Source: Nocardia acididurans (GTDB taxonomy: Bacteria > Actinomycetota > Actinomycetes > Mycobacteriales > Mycobacteriaceae). Taken from it: a DNA stretch of 64,000 nt. Position numbers and translations under genes: made by a program. The stretch is taken from the NCBI RefSeq assembly GCF_016741815.1, contig NZ_JAERRJ010000002.1:372001-436000 (forward strand). Reading direction: 5' to 3'. The notes beneath the pieces are model-generated. The model had not been told where the DNA came from. It worked only from the letters and a program-made list of their open reading frames with translations, and did no database searches. Positions 26,626-35,438 of this stretch are shown piece after piece; within the stretch, counting starts at the first letter, position 1, and each line of letters starts with the position of its first letter.

Positions 26626-27345
26626 TCAGTGCGCATGCGAATGCGAATGACCCGCTGCCGCATCGTGTTCGGCGGCATGGGCCAGCTGCTCACGGACCCA
26701 GGTCAGCACCGGGGTCGCGGCCGGATCCTCGGTGAGCGAGGTGAACACGAACGGTCGTCCCTCGCGCACCTTCGTCGAATCCCGGTCCATGACAGTCAGA
26801 TCCGCGCCGACCATGGGGGCCAGATCGGTCTTGTTGATCACCAGCAGATCCGACCAGGTCACACCCGGGCCGCCCTTGCGCGGCACCTTGTCGCCGCCGG
26901 CCACATCCACCACGAAGATCTGCGCGTCGATCAGGCCCGAGGAGAAAGTCGCGGTCAGATTGTCGCCGCCCGACTCCACCAGGATCAGATCCAGCGGCGG
27001 ATTGGCCTCGATCAGATCGTCGATGGCATCCAGGTTGGCGGTGATGTCGTCGCGGATGGCGGTATGCGGGCAGCCGCCGGTCTGCACGGCGGTGATGCGC
27101 TCATCCGAGAGCACCGCGTTGCGGCGCAGGAAGTCGGCGTCCTCGGTGGTGTAGATGTCATTGGTCAGCACGGCCAGCGACAGCTCGTCACGCAACTGCC
27201 GGCACAGGGCCGCCACCAGCGCGGTCTTACCCGAACCGACCGGCCCGCCCACGCCGATACGCAGCGGCTCGCCGGGGGTCCGCTCGCGTTTCGGGCGGTC
27301 ATGGCTGTGGTCGTGCGGTTCACCATCGATCAGATGAGGGGGCAT
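26626..27345 (-). CDS. ureG: Urease accessory GTPase UreG
   Basis: This 239-residue SIMIBI GTPase powers nickel insertion into urease. Seen: P-loop [13 protein letters not shown], the nickel-binding CPH motif in [25 protein letters not shown], and the base-recognition motif NKTDLAP. Both ends are histidine-rich (HDHSHD near residue 10 and a GHSHSHAH C-terminus), suggesting nickel storage, which could compensate for the missing ureE. ATG 27345 is preferred over a start eight codons upstream because AGGAG precedes it. Confidence 0.96.
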   Translation of the reverse strand: MPPHLIDGEPHDHSHDRPKRERTPGEPLRIGVGGPVGSGKTALVAALCRQLRDELSLAVLTNDIYTTEDADFLRRNAVLSDERITAVQTGGCPHTAIRDDITANLDAIDDLIEANPPLDLILVESGGDNLTATFSSGLIDAQIFVVDVAGGDKVPRKGGPGVTWSDLLVINKTDLAPMVGADLTVMDRDSTKVREGRPFVFTSLTEDPAATPVLTWVREQLAHAAEHDAAAGHSHSHAH

Positions 27346-27491
27346 GGGTTGTGTGCTCCTTTCCAGCACCCATCCTTGCCGACGCCTGTAAAGCGCGTGT
27401 TACCCGGCTCCGGGGGTGGACGGGGCGGAATCAACCCCGGGGTCGAAATGTTCTGGGATGCGGTTGTTTTCACCCCCTCGGGAGGATCAGC

Positions 27492-27895
27492 ATGTCGAAG
27501 ATCGCTCTTGTCACCGGCGGCAACCAAGGATTGGGGCTCGCCCTGGTGCGAGGGCTGGGCCGGGCGCTGCCCACCGGCTCCACCGTCTACCTCGCCGCCC
27601 GCGACCCCGGACGCGGGGCCGCCGCCGCCCGGCTCGAAGCCGAAGGTCTGCGACCCACCCTCGAAATACTTGATGTGACCAGCGACGACTCCGTTCGCGA
27701 CCTCACAGCGCGGATCGCCGCGCGGCACGGCGGCATCGACCTCGTCATCTCGAACGCCGGTTCGACAATATGTCCGAGGCGCTCAGCCCCGACGCCGCCG
27801 CCGAGGACGTGCTCTGGCTCGCCACCCTGCCCACCGGCACCACCGCCCCACAGGGCGAACTGGTGCAGCACCGGACGGTGATTCCGTTCCGCTGA
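27492..27895 (+). pseudogene. Short-chain dehydrogenase/reductase gene with internal deletion and frameshift
   Basis: A GGAGG site and ATG 27492 open a normal SDR N-terminus: VTGGNQGLGLALVRGL, the cofactor motif, then LAARDPGRG, LDVTSDDSV and DLVISNAG. At about 27765 the frame shifts and roughly 100 residues, including the catalytic YxxxK, are missing. Another frame then gives SPDAAAEDVLWLATLPTG and ends GELVQHRTVIPF, the usual C-terminus of carbonyl-reductase-like SDRs. It lies between ureG and ureF, on the opposite strand, and is inactive. Confidence 0.75.
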
Positions 27896-27966
27896 ACGGC
27901 GCGTGGCCACCGCAGCGCCGCCGGTGGTCCGGCGGCGTGGAGCACACTGTCGCGAGACGGTGCCGG

Positions 27967-28599
27967 CTAGGACGCGAAGAGTGGCATGTCGCGGTCGAGG
28001 TGGCGTTCGGCGAGGACGTCCTGCAGCGGATCAGACAGTGCCGCAAGTCCTTTCGTCGCCTCGCGGGCGGTGCGGTCGCAGGTTTCGGCCAGGCGGATCG
28101 TGCAGGCGGCCACCGCGGCCGGGTCCAGGGCGAGCAGGCGCTGCGCGGCGGTCGCCGCACCGGTCATGGTCGTATAGATCACCACGCCCGCGACCTCCTC
28201 CGGAGAGGCGCCCGAGACCGCGCCCACCAGGCCGAACACCGTGGACAAGTGCGGGCGGGTGCCCAGACCGCGCCAATCCGCCTGGGGCCAGACCTGTTTC
28301 GCGAGGCGCAGCAGGCCGCGGCCCTGGGCACGCGAGGCGGTGCGGGCCGCCGGGGACGGCGTGCGCGCATCGGCCTCGGCCTCGGCGCGCGCCGGGTCGA
28401 GGCTGCCCGCGCACACCGCCGCCGCGAGGGAGGCCGTCACCAATCCGGAGGTGCGGATCCGCCGCCGCAGATACAACTCCACGCTGGGCACGTCCCGCAC
28501 CAGCCCGGAGGTCACCGCCTCCTCCACTCCGCCCGAGTGCACGTGGCCGCCGATGGGCAGCCGCGAGTCGGCGAGGTTCAGCAGGGTCGCCAGACTCAT
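27967..28599 (-). CDS. ureF: Urease accessory protein UreF
   Basis: This 210-residue all-helical protein works with UreD and UreG as a checkpoint for nickel insertion. Seen: the UreF N-terminus LLNLADSRLPIGGHVHSGGVEEA, the region PHLSTVFGLVGAVSG and the C-terminal DPLQDVLAERHLDRDMPLF. ATG 28599 is chosen because it begins at the family's first strand; the frame is open upstream. In mycobacteria ureF follows ureC directly; here ureC is over 10 kb away, so this gene needs its own promoter. Confidence 0.9.
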   Translation of the reverse strand: MSLATLLNLADSRLPIGGHVHSGGVEEAVTSGLVRDVPSVELYLRRRIRTSGLVTASLAAAVCAGSLDPARAEAEADARTPSPAARTASRAQGRGLLRLAKQVWPQADWRGLGTRPHLSTVFGLVGAVSGASPEEVAGVVIYTTMTGAATAAQRLLALDPAAVAACTIRLAETCDRTAREATKGLAALSDPLQDVLAERHLDRDMPLFAS

Positions 28600-28722
28600 C
28601 GGCGCACATCCGGGTATCGCATCGCTCGATCCTAAGCCGCCCGCCCCGCACGGCTTGACCCCAACCATCGTTGAGGTTGCAGGCTGAACCACGCGACCAC
28701 CCGCCCGACCTCAGGAGTCACC

Positions 28723-29700
28723 GTGCACGCCATCCGCCTCCACGCCTTCGGCCCCGCCGACAACCTCCGCTACGAAACAGTCCCCGACCCCGTCCCGGGC
28801 CCCGGCCAGGTCCGCATCGCCGTCGCCGCCGCCGGAGTCCACGTCATCGACACCACCCTGCGCGCGGGCGTGCAGGCCGGGCCGCTCCCCCTCCCCGACC
28901 TGCCCACCATCCCCGGCCGCGAAGTGGCGGGCACCGTCGACCGCATCGGACCCGACGTCCCCGAAACCTGGCTCGGCCGTGCGGTTGTCGCCCACCTCGG
29001 CCCCAATCCCGGCGGCTACGCCGAACTGGCCGTCACCGAAGTCGAACGCCTGCAGGACATCCCAGCCACCCTCTCCCCCGCCCAAGCGGTAGCCATGATC
29101 GGCACCGGCCGAACCGCCCTGGGCATCCTGCAATTCGCCGACATCACCCCCGACACGGTCGCCCTTGTCATGGCAGCCGCAGGCGGCATCGGCACCCTGC
29201 TCGTCCAACACCTCCGCAATGCCGGAGCCACCGTCATCGGCCTGGCAGGCGGCCCCGACAAAACAGCCACCGTCGCCCGCAACGGCGCGAACCTGGCCGT
29301 CGACTACCTCGACCCCACCTGGCCCGCCCGCATCCGCACCGCATACGGCGACCGCCCCGCCACCCTCCTCCTCGGCGGCGTAGGCGGCGAAACAGCCCGC
29401 GCCGCAATGAATCTCCTCGCCAAGGGCGGCGAACACCTCAGCTACGGCTGGGTAGGCGGCCCCCTCGACTACACCGAAGCCGAACTGGCCGACCGAGCCA
29501 TCACCTCCCGCAACGTCCTCGGCCCCCACATGCTCGAACGCGCAGGCGGCCAACGCAACCTGGAAACCCGCGCCCTCACCGAGGCAGCCGCAGGCCGCCT
29601 CCGCCCCGCCCTGCACACCTTCCCCCTCCACCAAACCGCCCTCGCCCACCACGCCCTCGAATCCCGCTCCACCACAGGCAAAGTCATCCTCATCCCCTGA
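28723..29700 (+). CDS. Zinc-independent alcohol dehydrogenase / quinone oxidoreductase family protein
   Basis: This 325-residue medium-chain dehydrogenase/reductase has the N-terminal GroES-like domain (LHAFGPADNLRYETVPDPVPGPGQV, IPGREVAGTVDRIG) and a Rossmann domain with MAAAGGIGTLLVQHL. The structural and catalytic zinc cysteines are absent, as in the QOR (NADPH:quinone oxidoreductase) subgroup. The start is GTG 28723 with AGGAG at -11. It is a single gene, divergent from ureF. The substrate cannot be told. Confidence 0.85.
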   Translation: MHAIRLHAFGPADNLRYETVPDPVPGPGQVRIAVAAAGVHVIDTTLRAGVQAGPLPLPDLPTIPGREVAGTVDRIGPDVPETWLGRAVVAHLGPNPGGYAELAVTEVERLQDIPATLSPAQAVAMIGTGRTALGILQFADITPDTVALVMAAAGGIGTLLVQHLRNAGATVIGLAGGPDKTATVARNGANLAVDYLDPTWPARIRTAYGDRPATLLLGGVGGETARAAMNLLAKGGEHLSYGWVGGPLDYTEAELADRAITSRNVLGPHMLERAGGQRNLETRALTEAAAGRLRPALHTFPLHQTALAHHALESRSTTGKVILIP

Positions 29701-29721
29701 CTCATGTCCGCGTAGCATTGC

Positions 29722-30164
29722 CCCTGGTCGTCGTGGCATCGCCGGAAACCGCCGACAGCAACAAGCCTCGATCGCATGGGAATCAGAGGCTCGGATACTC
29801 AGATGGTATGAGCCGGTCTTGATTCCCGGGCTGCTCCAAACAGCCGACTACGCTTCCGGAATCCTCCGAAAGGTCATTGCTTATCAACAGATCCCAAATG
29901 ACCTGTACCCGGGTGTTTCCAAGCGAGTGGAACGACAGCAGGTGCTCTATCAGCGGGATCACCCGTTCCACTTCGTCATTGCCGAACAGGCCCTGTACAC
30001 GACGGTAGGCGACGAACAGACGATGGCGGGGCAGATGGACGGGCTACTAGCCGTCCAGGGAATGCCCCGGGTCACGCTCGGCATCATCCCGCGCACCGCT
30101 CCATTCGAAACCGCCACAACAGGATTCGTGATGTTCGACTCGGCAAAGGTTCTTGTGGAAGGGA
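29722..30164 (+). pseudogene. DUF5753 (Scr1-type) regulator fragment, both ends missing
   Basis: In one frame from about 29722 the plus strand reads RRQQQASIAWE, ARILRWYEPVLIPGLLQTADYA, ILRKVIAYQQIP, HFVIAEQALYTTVG and TLGIIPRTAPFETATTGFVMFDSA. This is the ligand-like domain of the XRE-DUF5753 regulators abundant in Nocardia and Streptomyces. The N-terminal helix-turn-helix is gone and there is no start codon with a ribosome binding site. The frame is cut near 30164, at the end of the neighbouring gene, and lacks the usual last 60 residues. No DUF397 partner adjoins it. It is a decayed remnant. Confidence 0.7.
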
Positions 30165-30764
30165 TCACCGCAGGCGGCCGAGGAGGGGGAGGAAGCGGCC
30201 GGTGTGGGAGGTGTAGTCGGTGTACGCGCGGTCGTGCATCTTGCGCAGGTAGGGCTCTTCGACCAGGCGGACTTGAATTTCGAGGCTGGCCAGGGTGATT
30301 GCGAAAGCGGCCAGGGCGACCGTGTTGGGGGTCATGAGGGTGAAGCCGGCGACGGTGATCAGGATGCCGGTGAGGACCGGGTTGCGGACCAGGCGGAAGG
30401 GGCCGGTGGTGACCAGGGCGGTGTGGGCTCGCGGATCTACGTTGGCGCGCCAGGAGGAGCCCATTGCCTGCTGGGAGGCGCAGGAGAGAACCGTGCCCGC
30501 GAGGGCGAGGAGTAGGCCGGTGAGGCGGATCGGGGTGTGCTTCAGGGCGGGAATCGGTTGCAGGGCTACGAGTTCCGCTATCGGGGCGGCGATGACGAGA
30601 AGGAGGCCCAGGGTGCCGAGGAGGCCCGCCCACCACGGGGTCGTGCCGGGGCGGGACCGGACTCGGGTGGGGACTTCGCCGCTGCGGCGGTACTGCATGA
30701 CTGCGTTGAGGCCTATCACCACGGCCAGCCACACCGCGATCAGGATCAGGGCGAGTACGGCCAT
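30165..30764 (-). CDS. Isoprenylcysteine carboxyl methyltransferase-like membrane protein
   Basis: This 199-residue integral membrane protein has four to five helices: residues about 3-22, 45-68, 80-100 and 135-160. The conserved C-terminal motif of the ICMT/PEMT superfamily is present: GPFRLVRNPVLTG, then VEEPYLRKMHDRAYTDYTSHT and a final RFLPLLG. Bacterial members are probably SAM-dependent methyltransferases of lipids or small molecules. ATG 30764 has AGAGG upstream. The substrate is unknown. Confidence 0.8.
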   Translation of the reverse strand: MAVLALILIAVWLAVVIGLNAVMQYRRSGEVPTRVRSRPGTTPWWAGLLGTLGLLLVIAAPIAELVALQPIPALKHTPIRLTGLLLALAGTVLSCASQQAMGSSWRANVDPRAHTALVTTGPFRLVRNPVLTGILITVAGFTLMTPNTVALAAFAITLASLEIQVRLVEEPYLRKMHDRAYTDYTSHTGRFLPLLGRLR

Positions 30765-30789
30765 GGGGCACCTCTGAGGGGGGGGTGGG

Positions 30790-31680
30790 TCAGCGGCGGT
30801 AGTTGCGTTGCATGAAACGTTGGGCGGCGGCGCGGCGGAGGTCCGAGAAGGCTTGGACGGGGCCGGTCCACCAGGGGGAGATGTCCAGGGGTTTGGAGAC
30901 CACGGCGTGGCAGATGAGGTCGGCCGCCTCGGCGGCGGTGAGGCCGGGGACGCCGGAGAAGTCGGTGGGGGCGGACATGCGGGTGTGGACCAGGGGCATG
31001 TAGATGGAGGTGGTGCGCACATTGTCGTGGATGATCTCGGTGGCGATGGTGCGCAGCCAGATGTCGAAAGCGCCCTTCGACGCGCCGTAGGCGGCCCAGC
31101 GTGGGGCGGGAGGCATGCGCAGGCCCCACGTGGAGATGTTGATGATGTGGCCGTCGCGGCGTGCCCGCATGGCGGGGAGCAGCACCAGCAGCAGGCGAAC
31201 CGGACCGAGATAGTTGACGTCCATGGTGCGGGTGAAGTCGTGGAAGCGGTCGTAGGACTTCTCGATCGAACGGCGAATCGACTTGCCCGCGTTGTTGATC
31301 ACGACATCGATGTGACCGTGCTCGGCGAGCAGGGCTTGCGCCAGAGCGGCGACGGCGTCCATATCGGTCATGTCGGCGGGGTGGACGTGGGCGGTGCCGC
31401 CTTCGGCGCGGATCTCAGCGGCGACCTGATCGAGGTCGTCTCGGCTGCGGGCAACGAGCAGAACCGTCGCCCCTGCGGCGGCGAGCTTCTTGGCGGCCGC
31501 TTTGCCGATGCCGTGCGAGGAGCCGGTGATCAGGACCACGCGCTCGGAAACGGCGGCGCGCAGCGCTTTCTCGCTCGGTCGTGAGGTCGGATAGAAGATC
31601 CGGGTCGCGACCTTCTCCGAGAAGGGGCGGCCGTTGCCTCCGGCCGCGGTTCCGTTGTCCGGTGCGGAGTTCTCACCCAC
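30790..31680 (-). CDS. Short-chain dehydrogenase/reductase
   Basis: This 296-residue classical SDR has the cofactor motif LITGSSHGIGKAA, the DMTDMD adenine-binding segment, NNAGKS, and the catalytic Ser...Tyr-x-x-x-Lys with YGASKGA. The first 45 residues precede the Rossmann fold and are variable. The C-terminus (PLDISPWWTGPVQAFSDLRR) resembles the SDR domains of mycobacterial fatty-acyl reductase proteins, suggesting a lipid substrate. It lies 25 bp upstream of the ICMT-like gene on the same strand, so the two probably form an operon. Confidence 0.85.
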   Translation of the reverse strand: MGENSAPDNGTAAGGNGRPFSEKVATRIFYPTSRPSEKALRAAVSERVVLITGSSHGIGKAAAKKLAAAGATVLLVARSRDDLDQVAAEIRAEGGTAHVHPADMTDMDAVAALAQALLAEHGHIDVVINNAGKSIRRSIEKSYDRFHDFTRTMDVNYLGPVRLLLVLLPAMRARRDGHIINISTWGLRMPPAPRWAAYGASKGAFDIWLRTIATEIIHDNVRTTSIYMPLVHTRMSAPTDFSGVPGLTAAEAADLICHAVVSKPLDISPWWTGPVQAFSDLRRAAAQRFMQRNYRR

Positions 31681-31792
31681 ACTTCGACTCTAACCGCGCA
31701 GCGGGTGCTTGATCGGAATTGAGGGGAAATACCCTGGGCGTCACCCGCATCCCGATCGAGGATGGGGGCGATGTTTCGGGGGAAGGAAGAAG

Positions 31793-32590
31793 ATGTCGAC
31801 GCAGACACCGGATCGGCGGGCGGAGCAGCCCGCGCCGCAACCGGTTTCGATCGCGGGCTGGGTGGCCCGGGCGATCGCGGTGGTGATCCTGCTGCCGCCG
31901 CGGCTGGTGTGGGAGGGATTGACATTCCTGTGGCGGGCGGTGGAGTTCGCCGGGCGGATGATCGCGGCGGGGCTGCGTTACCTCCGCGACCGAATTCTTG
32001 TGCCCGCCGGAAAATTGTTCTGGTACTGGGTGATACGGCCCGCATGGATCGTCCTCAGGGATTACCTGTGGGGCCTGCTGATCGTGCGGCTGCTGTGGCG
32101 AACCATCCTGACGCCCCTGGGCGCACTGATCCGCGACTTCCTGCTGCAACCCCTGTGGCGATATCTGCTGCGGCCGATCGGGATCGGCGTACTGTGGCTG
32201 GGCCGGTGGATCGAGCGCTGGATCATCGATCCGATCGTGCGCGGAACAGCAGCCGTGGCCCGAGCCCTCGGCGCGGCCGTGGAATTCCTGGCCCGCTGGC
32301 TGATCGGATGGCCCGCGAGACAACTGTGGCGCTGGGTTCTGCATCCGCTGGTACGGCTGGTGGCCGCCGCGGCGGCAATCGGCTGGCAGGGAGCCGCCTA
32401 CGTGGTCGGCCTCCTCGTGGTGACACCCTGCCGCCGGCTCTACCGCACGGTGCTGCGGCCCGCCGGAGTCCTGGCCGCCCGCGTCTGGACGGTCACCGTG
32501 CGCCAACCCATGCGCTGGGTCCGCCTGAAGGTGCTCGCGCCCATGAACAGGTGGGCGGCCGATGCCATCAAGCTCGTGTTCGGCCGCTGA
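31793..32590 (+). CDS. Tryptophan- and arginine-rich membrane-associated protein of unknown function
   Basis: This 265-residue protein has 20 tryptophans by my count (about 7.5%), mostly beside arginine (LWR, RWIERW, LWRWV). It is a series of 20-25 residue hydrophobic or amphipathic segments, each bounded by Arg/Trp, with recurring LLRPIG-, ILTPLG- and VLHPLV-like turns; this suggests an internal repeat. It has no signal peptide; the N-terminal 20 residues are polar. ATG 31793 follows GGAAGGAAG. Its end overlaps the convergent MFS gene by 23 bp. No family was recognised. Confidence 0.65.
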   Translation: MSTQTPDRRAEQPAPQPVSIAGWVARAIAVVILLPPRLVWEGLTFLWRAVEFAGRMIAAGLRYLRDRILVPAGKLFWYWVIRPAWIVLRDYLWGLLIVRLLWRTILTPLGALIRDFLLQPLWRYLLRPIGIGVLWLGRWIERWIIDPIVRGTAAVARALGAAVEFLARWLIGWPARQLWRWVLHPLVRLVAAAAAIGWQGAAYVVGLLVVTPCRRLYRTVLRPAGVLAARVWTVTVRQPMRWVRLKVLAPMNRWAADAIKLVFGR

Positions 32591-34031
32591 CCGCCGCCAC
32601 CACGGCCATGAGCGCGAGCAGTACCGCACCCGTGGTGGTGGCGACATGCATTCCGGTGACGAAGGATTCGCGCGCCGAGTCGATCAGCGCGGTGTCGCCA
32701 CCGGCGTGCAGGATGGTCTCGCCCAGCGTCGGCCCGTAGTCGCCGCCGGACCGGAACACCAGTGCCGCAAGGGATCCCAGCAGCGCCAGCCCCAGCCCGT
32801 TGCCGAGTTCGAAACTGGTCTCGGAGATGCCGACCGCCGAACCGGCGCGTTCGGCGGGCACCGAGGACACCGCGACCTCGGACACGAGGGTGAAGGCGGT
32901 GCCGAAGCCCGCGCCCGCCACCACGGATCCGGCGATGTACCAACCGATTCCGCCGTCCACGCCGACGCCGAGCAGCATGAGGTTGCCCGCCGCCGCCATG
33001 CCCAGCGCGAGCACGAAGGCGGTGCGCGTGCCGAGGCGATGGCCGATGCGCGCACCGGTCATGGAGAAGCCGAACACCACGACCGCCATCGGAATCCCGA
33101 GCAGCGCCGACTGCAGGGCGTCGCGGCCGGTCACCGACTGCAGGTACATGCTGGTCAGGTAGCTCATACCGGCCAGCGCCAGCATGCCGACGGTGCTGGA
33201 CCCGATGGCCACCGAGAACAGTCCGCGCCGGAACAGGCTCAGATCCAGCAGCGGTTCGTCCAGCGTGCGCTGACGGCGGATGAACGCGGTCAGCAGCAGC
33301 ACGCCGAGGACGCCGATACCGATGGCCGGGGCGTCGAAACCTTCGGTGGCGCAATGCTTGATCGCGTACACGATGGGCAGGATGCCGCCGATGGACAGCG
33401 CCACGCTCGGCAGATCCAGCGGCCCGCGCCCCGCCGCGCGATGCTCGGGCAGCAGCAGCGGTCCGAAGACCAGCAGCACCAGCAGCACCGGCGTATTGAT
33501 CAGGAAGACCGACCCCCACCAGAAGTGGTGCAGCAGAACGCCGCCGATGATCGGCCCGACCGCCGACCCGCCCGCGAAGAACGCCGTCCACACGCCGATG
33601 GCGGTGGCGCGCGCCTTGGCCTCGGGGAACAGCGTCGAGATGAGCGCCAGGCTGGAGGGCAGCAGCGTCGCGCCGCCGACGCCCATGAGCGCCCGCGCCG
33701 CGATCAGCACGCCCGCGCTCGGCGCGAACGCGGCCAGGATCGAGGCCAGCCCGAAGATGGTCGCACCGGCGAGCAGAATATTGCGCCGCCCGATCCGGTC
33801 GCCCAGATTGCCCATGGTGATGAGCAATCCGGCGATCATGAATCCGTAGATGTCGAGAATCCACAGCTGCTCGGTGGCGGAGGGATCCAGATGTTCGGTG
33901 AGGGTGGGCATGGCCAGGTACAGCACCGACATGTCCATGGACACCAGCAGCACCGGCAGCAGCAGGACGGACAATCCGGCCCAGGCACGGCGGGGCGTCA
34001 GCGCGGGGGTGCGCGCGAGAGTGCTTGTCAT
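32568..34031 (-). CDS. MFS multidrug exporter, DHA2 (QacA/EmrB-like) family
   Basis: This roughly 487-residue, 14-helix drug:proton antiporter shows motif D1 SMDMSVLYLAMPTL, motif A GNLGDRIGRRNIL, motif C-like GSAVGPIIGGVLL and the antiporter region GVWTAFFAGG. The C-terminal half has a second set of helices with little loop. It is divergent from a TetR gene with two palindromes in between, the usual local repressor arrangement. ATG 34031 directly follows an in-frame GTG. The substrate is unknown; QacA-like members export cationic biocides. Confidence 0.9.
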   Translation of the reverse strand: MTSTLARTPALTPRRAWAGLSVLLLPVLLVSMDMSVLYLAMPTLTEHLDPSATEQLWILDIYGFMIAGLLITMGNLGDRIGRRNILLAGATIFGLASILAAFAPSAGVLIAARALMGVGGATLLPSSLALISTLFPEAKARATAIGVWTAFFAGGSAVGPIIGGVLLHHFWWGSVFLINTPVLLVLLVFGPLLLPEHRAAGRGPLDLPSVALSIGGILPIVYAIKHCATEGFDAPAIGIGVLGVLLLTAFIRRQRTLDEPLLDLSLFRRGLFSVAIGSSTVGMLALAGMSYLTSMYLQSVTGRDALQSALLGIPMAVVVFGFSMTGARIGHRLGTRTAFVLALGMAAAGNLMLLGVGVDGGIGWYIAGSVVAGAGFGTAFTLVSEVAVSSVPAERAGSAVGISETSFELGNGLGLALLGSLAALVFRSGGDYGPTLGETILHAGGDTALIDSARESFVTGMHVATTTGAVLLALMAVVAAVSGRTRA

Positions 34032-34078
34032 CACCTATCCTCTGGCCTGGTTCCGGGTATGTCTCTGAACGAGAAAGC

Positions 34079-34116
34079 GCGCGTACGGCGTACGCGCGAA
34101 CCGGAGTACAGTGTAC
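34079..34116. promoter_or_regulatory. Twin palindromic operators between the MFS exporter and its TetR regulator
   Basis: Site 1 is GCGCGTAC-GGC-GTACGCGC at 34079-34097. Site 2 is GTAC-AGT-GTAC at 34106-34116. Their centres are about 23 bp apart, roughly two helical turns, which fits two TetR dimers on one face. They sit 35 bp before the TetR ATG and 48 bp before the exporter start. Confidence 0.7.
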
Positions 34117-34150
34117 GCACGCCGCCGCGGGAAAGGGAAGAAAACATCCG

Positions 34151-34819
34151 ATGACCGAGGCCAAGCTCACTCGGGCCACCATTGTGGCGACGGCGATCAC
34201 CCTCGCCGACGAATCCGGACTCGACGCCCTGTCCATGCGCCGCATCGCCGACCGGCTCGACGTCGGAGCCATGTCGCTGTACCGGCACATCCCCAACAAG
34301 GACAGCCTGCTGGCCGCCATGACCGACGAGGTGTCGCGCCGCAACGCCTACCCGCCCGCCGACGGCCGGAACTGGACCTGGCGCGACCGCGTCCGCATCG
34401 CCGCCGAGATCGATTGGCGGCTGTATCAGGAACATCCGTGGGTGCTGTTCACCTTCGCCGTGCCGCGCTACAACTTCGGCGAGCACAGCCTCATCGTGCT
34501 GGCCTGGCTCGTGGAAGGCTTCGGTGAACTCGGCGTCGACGCCCGCGAAGCCACCCGCATGTCACTGTCGGTGTGGAGCTATATCGCCGGCGTCGCCCTG
34601 CAGGAGGTCAGCGCCCGGCTGCTCGAGCAGAAGGACACCGACACCGACGAACGCTCCGGCCTCACCGCCCTGCTCGACGGCGACCCGCGCTGGCCCGTCC
34701 CGGCCGCCCTCGAATGCCTCAACGGCACCCGCGACCTCGACCTGCTGGACCCCGCCCACCTGCTCGACACCGGACTGGCCGCCCTCTGCGACGGCTTCGA
34801 GGCCCGCGCCCGGCGCTGA
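34151..34819 (+). CDS. TetR family repressor of the adjacent MFS exporter
   Basis: This 222-residue regulator has the N-terminal helix-turn-helix ITLADESGLDALSMRRIADRL followed by VGAMSLYRHIPNKDSL, and a TetR-C (tetracycline-repressor-like) C-terminal domain. The ATG at 34151 follows GGAAGAAAA-type purines and starts at the family N-terminus, although the frame is open upstream. The divergent exporter and intervening palindromes indicate local repression relieved by the exporter's substrate. Ligand unknown. Confidence 0.88.
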   Translation: MTEAKLTRATIVATAITLADESGLDALSMRRIADRLDVGAMSLYRHIPNKDSLLAAMTDEVSRRNAYPPADGRNWTWRDRVRIAAEIDWRLYQEHPWVLFTFAVPRYNFGEHSLIVLAWLVEGFGELGVDAREATRMSLSVWSYIAGVALQEVSARLLEQKDTDTDERSGLTALLDGDPRWPVPAALECLNGTRDLDLLDPAHLLDTGLAALCDGFEARARR

Positions 34820-34861
34820 CATCTGTTCGACGGCAACGCCTTCGGCGCGGGTCACCCGAAT

Positions 34862-35329
34862 TCAGGCCGGGGCGTACTCGGCCGCGACATCGAGAATCCA
34901 GGTGATGCCGAAACGATCGCGCAGCATCCCGAAACCAGGCGCCCACGGGGCCGGACCGAAGTCCTCGATGATGCTCGCGCCGGCGCGGAGCCGCGCCCAC
35001 AGTGCGCGCACCTCCTCGACGGTGTCACCGCGCACCGAGAGGAAGAACGGCTCCGTGGTGACGGTCGTGCCGTTCTCGCGACGGGTCGTGGGCGCGGCCG
35101 CCGAGACCGCGGCACTCGCTCCCGGGACGTCGTAGGCCATGACCCGGAAACCGTTGTCCGCGACGACCTGTCCGAACACCACCCGCGCGGCGTCCGGCAG
35201 TTCGGCGGGCATTCCGAAGTCGCCGTAGGTGGCGATGGTGGTCCGGCCGCCGAACACCGACTCGTAGAACGCCAGAGCCGCGCGGGCCTGACCGTGGAAG
35301 TTCAGGTGGGCGACAGTAGTGACCGACAC
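34862..35329 (-). CDS. PhnB-like VOC superfamily protein
   Basis: This roughly 155-residue protein has the PhnB/'3-demethylubiquinone methyltransferase-like' pattern: HLNFHGQARAALAFYESVFGG at the start, FGQVVADNGFRVMAYDVP in the middle, and the closing FGMLRDRFGITWILDV. These proteins have the vicinal oxygen chelate fold; most have no known reaction. GTG 35329 is preferred because GAAGGGAA precedes it and the following residues match the family; the frame is open upstream. It is divergent from the WYL regulator. Confidence 0.75.
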   Translation of the reverse strand: MSVTTVAHLNFHGQARAALAFYESVFGGRTTIATYGDFGMPAELPDAARVVFGQVVADNGFRVMAYDVPGASAAVSAAAPTTRRENGTTVTTEPFFLSVRGDTVEEVRALWARLRAGASIIEDFGPAPWAPGFGMLRDRFGITWILDVAAEYAPA

Positions 35330-35438
35330 GATGATCCGATTCCCTTCGCAGGTGATCCGCCGGAGGATCCCGGCGACCACGCCACACTGACAGCAGTACC
35401 GGTCAGGGAATGTCCGCTATTCGTGGCAGCCTGAATTC

